A stretch of 64,000 nt of DNA, taken from the NCBI GenBank assembly GCA_000143165.1, contig CP002084.1, positions 930,001 to 994,000 of the forward strand. Reading direction: 5' to 3'. The notes below the pieces were generated by a model. That model saw nothing but the letters and a program-made list of their open reading frames with translations, ran no database searches and was not told the origin of the DNA. The position numbers and the translations under genes were made by a program. The stretch comes from Dehalogenimonas lykanthroporepellens BL-DC-9 (GTDB taxonomy: Bacteria; Chloroflexota; Dehalococcoidia; Dehalococcoidales; Dehalococcoidaceae). Below, piece after piece: positions 61,639 to 64,000 of this stretch (its first letter is position 1; the number at the start of each line of letters is the position of its first letter).

Positions 61639-62934
61639 GTGAAACAATCCCTGCACCTCACCGATGACGAAGCTGAACCGCCTTCGGCTGACAACGCCCT
61701 CCCCCAGGGTTCTACTCATGAATTGCCGGTTTCGTACCGGCATCAATTATTTCCACACGTTTCCGATACCGAATGGAACGACTGGCACTGGCAGTTCCGC
61801 CATCGAATCACCACGGTCGAAGAACTCTCCCGTTACCTGCCGCTATCGGTCAGGGAACGCACCCGGATAAAACTGGTCACCGCCGAATTTCCCATGGCCA
61901 TAACACCCTACTACCTTTCGCTCATCAACCCGGCCGATGCGAAGGACCCCATTCGCCGCCAGGCAGTTCCCAGCGTCCATGAACTTACCGGCGAAGCCGG
62001 ACGAGAAGACCCGCTGGAAGAGCACAGCCATTCGGTAGTGCCCGGACTAGTCCACCGGTATCCTGACCGGGCGCTGATGGTACTGACCGACATCTGTCCC
62101 ATGCTGTGCCGCCACTGTACCCGCAAGCGGGAGTGGCGAAAAGGCGGCTGGGTACAAAATTCAACCCGGGTCAAGGCCATGGTGGATTACATCGGCCGTA
62201 CCCCACAGGTTCGTGATATCATCATCTCCGGCGGCGACCCCCTGACGCTTTCCACCCGCCGTCTGGAGGAAGTCCTCGCCGCCCTGCGCGCTATCCCCCA
62301 TGTCGAGATTATCCGCATCGGCACACGTTTACCGGTGGTTCTGCCTCAGCGCATCGATGTCGAGCTGTGCCGCATGCTGTCCAAATACAGTCCCATCTGG
62401 GTCAACACCCATTTCAATCATCCTGGGGAAATTACTCCGGAGGCCGCCGCCGCCTGCGACCGGCTTCTTCGCGCCGGCGTCCAGGTCAACAACCAGAGTG
62501 TCCTCCTGCGGGGCGTCAACGATACTGTGGCCACCCAGCTCAATCTTTGCCACAGTCTGCTCAGGGCTATGGTGCGCCCTTATTATCTCTTCCAGTGCGA
62601 CCAGGTTCGGGGAACGGAACACCTGTGGACGCCGGTAGAAACCGGATTACGCATCATCGAGGGCATGCGCGGCCACACTTCCGGGCTGGCCATCCCCAAT
62701 TATGTCATAGACCTGCCCGACGGCCGCGGCAAGATACCGCTCAGCCCCAACTATGTCATCAGCCACACCAAACATGAACTGACCGTTCGCAACTATGAAG
62801 GCCACATCAGCCACTTCGCCAACCCCCGGCCGCCCGCGGTGACCCGCCACCGCCCGGTCGCCCCAACTACGAGCGGCGTCATTCCGGTTTCGGAGGAGGT
62901 CACCGATGAGAATCGGACTGGCGTACGACCTTAA
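61639..62934 (+). CDS. kamA: Lysine 2,3-aminomutase (KamA)
   Basis: A 431-residue radical SAM, PLP-dependent aminomutase that converts L-lysine to beta-lysine. The radical SAM cluster is CxxxCxxC (CPMLCRHC, Cys 153, 157 and 160). Residues expected for lysine use are kept: the Asp in FQCDQVRGTEH that corresponds to one substrate amino contact, and VIDLPDGRGKIP with the second Asp and the PLP Lys seven residues later. The start is a GTG with AGGAGAG upstream; the ATG nine bases earlier closes at once. It overlaps the following ATP-grasp gene by 29 bases. Confidence 0.92.
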   Translation: MKQSLHLTDDEAEPPSADNALPQGSTHELPVSYRHQLFPHVSDTEWNDWHWQFRHRITTVEELSRYLPLSVRERTRIKLVTAEFPMAITPYYLSLINPADAKDPIRRQAVPSVHELTGEAGREDPLEEHSHSVVPGLVHRYPDRALMVLTDICPMLCRHCTRKREWRKGGWVQNSTRVKAMVDYIGRTPQVRDIIISGGDPLTLSTRRLEEVLAALRAIPHVEIIRIGTRLPVVLPQRIDVELCRMLSKYSPIWVNTHFNHPGEITPEAAAACDRLLRAGVQVNNQSVLLRGVNDTVATQLNLCHSLLRAMVRPYYLFQCDQVRGTEHLWTPVETGLRIIEGMRGHTSGLAIPNYVIDLPDGRGKIPLSPNYVISHTKHELTVRNYEGHISHFANPRPPAVTRHRPVAPTTSGVIPVSEEVTDENRTGVRP

Positions 62935-63916
62935 GGAAGAATTCGCAGTCAACGCCGCCGCACCGGATGACGCTCTGGAGGAATACGATTCCACCGAAAC
63001 CGTCCGTCTCATTGAGGCGGCAGTGTCCGGCGCCGGTCATACACCGATTCGGCTGGGCGGTGGACGAGAATTCCTGAGACAGGTGCTGGACAACCCGGTT
63101 GACTTCGTCTTCAACATAGCCGAAGGCCGCGGCACCGGCCGGGCGCGGGAAGCCCAGATTCCGGCGGTGTTAGAAATGCTGGGCATCCCTTACTCCGGTG
63201 CCGACCCGCAGACTCTGTCGATGGCACTGGATAAACCGCTGACCAAGCGCCTGGCTGATTTCGCCGGGGTATCCACCCCGGCCTGGCTGGTATTGAACGA
63301 CACCGCTAACCTGGCGGTTGCCGACTGGGCTTCCCTCCACTTCCCGGTGTTCATCAAACCGGCTTTCGAAGGCTCCAGCAAGGGCATCCGCCTGAACTCC
63401 CTTGCCGCTTCCCCGGCCGCGGCCGCCGCTGTCGCCGGCCGTCTGCTCGGTGACTACCGCCAACCGGTGCTGGTGGAGGAATTCATCGACGGCGACGAAA
63501 TCACCTGTGGCCTTATCGGCAATACCGGCCAAGCCGACAACCCAATGGTATTGCCACTGGGAATTCTACCTCATCGCGCTGACGGCCCGTTCATATATTC
63601 GCTGGAGGTCAAGCGGGATTATCGCAATCGGGTAGAATACCAATTCCCGGCCCGTCTGCCAGCGCCGGTGCTGGAGGAACTCACCCGTCAGGCTGTCCGG
63701 GTCTTCGATACCCTGAACTGCCGGGATTTCGCCCGCGCCGATTTCCGCATCGACCGCCGGGGCCGGCCGTGGTTCCTGGAAATTAACCCCCTGCCCGGCC
63801 TGTCGCTGGATTCCGACCTCTACATCATCGCCCGTGGTCTGGGCTGGAGTCACGCTGAACTCATCCAGGCAGTACTCGACGCCGCCCTGAACCGGATATC
63901 CGCATCGTGCGTATAG
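62906..63916 (+). CDS. D-alanine-D-alanine ligase-like ATP-grasp enzyme
   Basis: A 336-residue ATP-grasp ligase of the Ddl group. Recognisable elements are the DFVFNIAEGRGTGRAREAQ N-terminal substrate region, GIPYSGADPQTLS, FIKPAFEGSSKGI, the ADFRIDRRGRPWFLEINPLPGLS metal and ATP sites. True Ddl enzymes join D-Ala to D-Ala, but the N-terminus lacks the standard HxSEREVS motif, so a different amino acid pair is likely. It overlaps kamA at its start and the next ATP-grasp gene at its end. The operon context points to beta-lysine or another amino acid as a substrate. Confidence 0.85.
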   Translation: MRIGLAYDLKEEFAVNAAAPDDALEEYDSTETVRLIEAAVSGAGHTPIRLGGGREFLRQVLDNPVDFVFNIAEGRGTGRAREAQIPAVLEMLGIPYSGADPQTLSMALDKPLTKRLADFAGVSTPAWLVLNDTANLAVADWASLHFPVFIKPAFEGSSKGIRLNSLAASPAAAAAVAGRLLGDYRQPVLVEEFIDGDEITCGLIGNTGQADNPMVLPLGILPHRADGPFIYSLEVKRDYRNRVEYQFPARLPAPVLEELTRQAVRVFDTLNCRDFARADFRIDRRGRPWFLEINPLPGLSLDSDLYIIARGLGWSHAELIQAVLDAALNRISASCV

Positions 63917-64000
63917 CCCTGATTCACAATCACCAGCTCCTTCTGCCCAGGGAACTGTCCGGGGAATCGATTGCCGAACTTTCGGTAGCAGATACCGCGA
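63907..64000 (+). CDS. Second ATP-grasp ligase gene, cut by window edge
   Basis: The GTG at 63907 lies inside the last codons of the preceding gene (its stop is at 63914-63916). The visible product starts VRIALIHNHQLLLPRE, the pattern of a Ddl-like N-terminus (R-I-A-x-I). It continues out of the window. Tandem Ddl-like genes behind kamA suggest two ligation steps or two subunits. The family call rests on about 30 residues. Confidence 0.5.
   Translation, partial: MRIALIHNHQLLLPRELSGESIAELSVADTA

Overview
The window is a gene-dense stretch of bacterial chromosome, roughly 55-57% GC by eye, with mostly short intergenic gaps. I see no rRNA, tRNA, CRISPR array, insertion sequence or prophage. Gene content suggests an anaerobic member of the Chloroflexota, most likely class Dehalococcoidia (Dehalogenimonas-like). 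The clues are an archaeal-style split glutamate synthase, a tungstate transporter, a MobB-type molybdopterin gene, glycogen genes and an SpoIIM-family protein with no other sporulation genes. The placement rests on overall flavour and was not confirmed by a search.

Layout. 0.3-9.3 kb: DNA repair (recG, uvrC, mutS) with a DUF6544/6920-like protein and a HAD phosphatase. 9.3-13.6 kb: two ABC transport cassettes (MacB/LolD-like and DrrAB-like) behind a PadR repressor with a palindromic operator. 13.7-16.7 kb: pyruvate kinase, a small protein and dnaN. 17-23 kb: a scarred accessory zone with a 3' remnant of a type III glutamine synthetase, a lipoprotein joining a DUF2202 domain to a cytochrome c domain, small membrane proteins, a frameshifted small gene, a PIF1-like helicase, a ferritin-like protein, a patatin-like phospholipase and a truncated receptor fragment. 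23-25.7 kb: glgA and glgC. 25.9-31.4 kb: mobB, a parvulin-type foldase, hom, thrC, a flavin reductase and folE. 31.4-32.6 kb: an AT-richer leader and a secreted protein of unknown function. 32.7-36.4 kb: prfA-prmC and etfBA. 36.4-39.4 kb: a structured leader with terminator, then tupABC for tungstate uptake. 39.5-50.7 kb: an EF-G-like GTPase, an SpoIIM-family protein, a nitroreductase, a tyrosine recombinase, a hybrid histidine kinase, fabF, recJ, plsY and an orphan membrane sensor-like protein. 50.7-60.7 kb (minus strand): a long run carrying a ferredoxin, hisH, an FAD oxidoreductase, a glutamine amidotransferase, hisF and two glutamate synthase subunits, followed by a response regulator, a DUF503 protein and an MrfA-like helicase. 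61-64 kb: mntP, then a lysine 2,3-aminomutase with two overlapping ATP-grasp ligase genes, the second cut by the window edge.

How the parts work together. The 54-60.7 kb cluster assembles glutamate synthase from separate polypeptides and places it beside hisH/hisF, another glutamine-dependent enzyme. tupABC, mobB and the structured tup leader point to tungsten or molybdenum cofactor metabolism. The padR block is a self-regulated efflux unit. The kamA/ATP-grasp trio is the best candidate for an undescribed pathway: it could make beta-lysine and ligate it to something.

One pattern crosses the window. At least seven genes (recG, mutS, uvrC, pyk, padR, the patatin gene, mntP, and probably prfA) have a -10 hexamer ending only 6-8 nt before the start codon and no ribosome binding site, as expected for leaderless mRNAs. 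Other genes here have good Shine-Dalgarno sequences.
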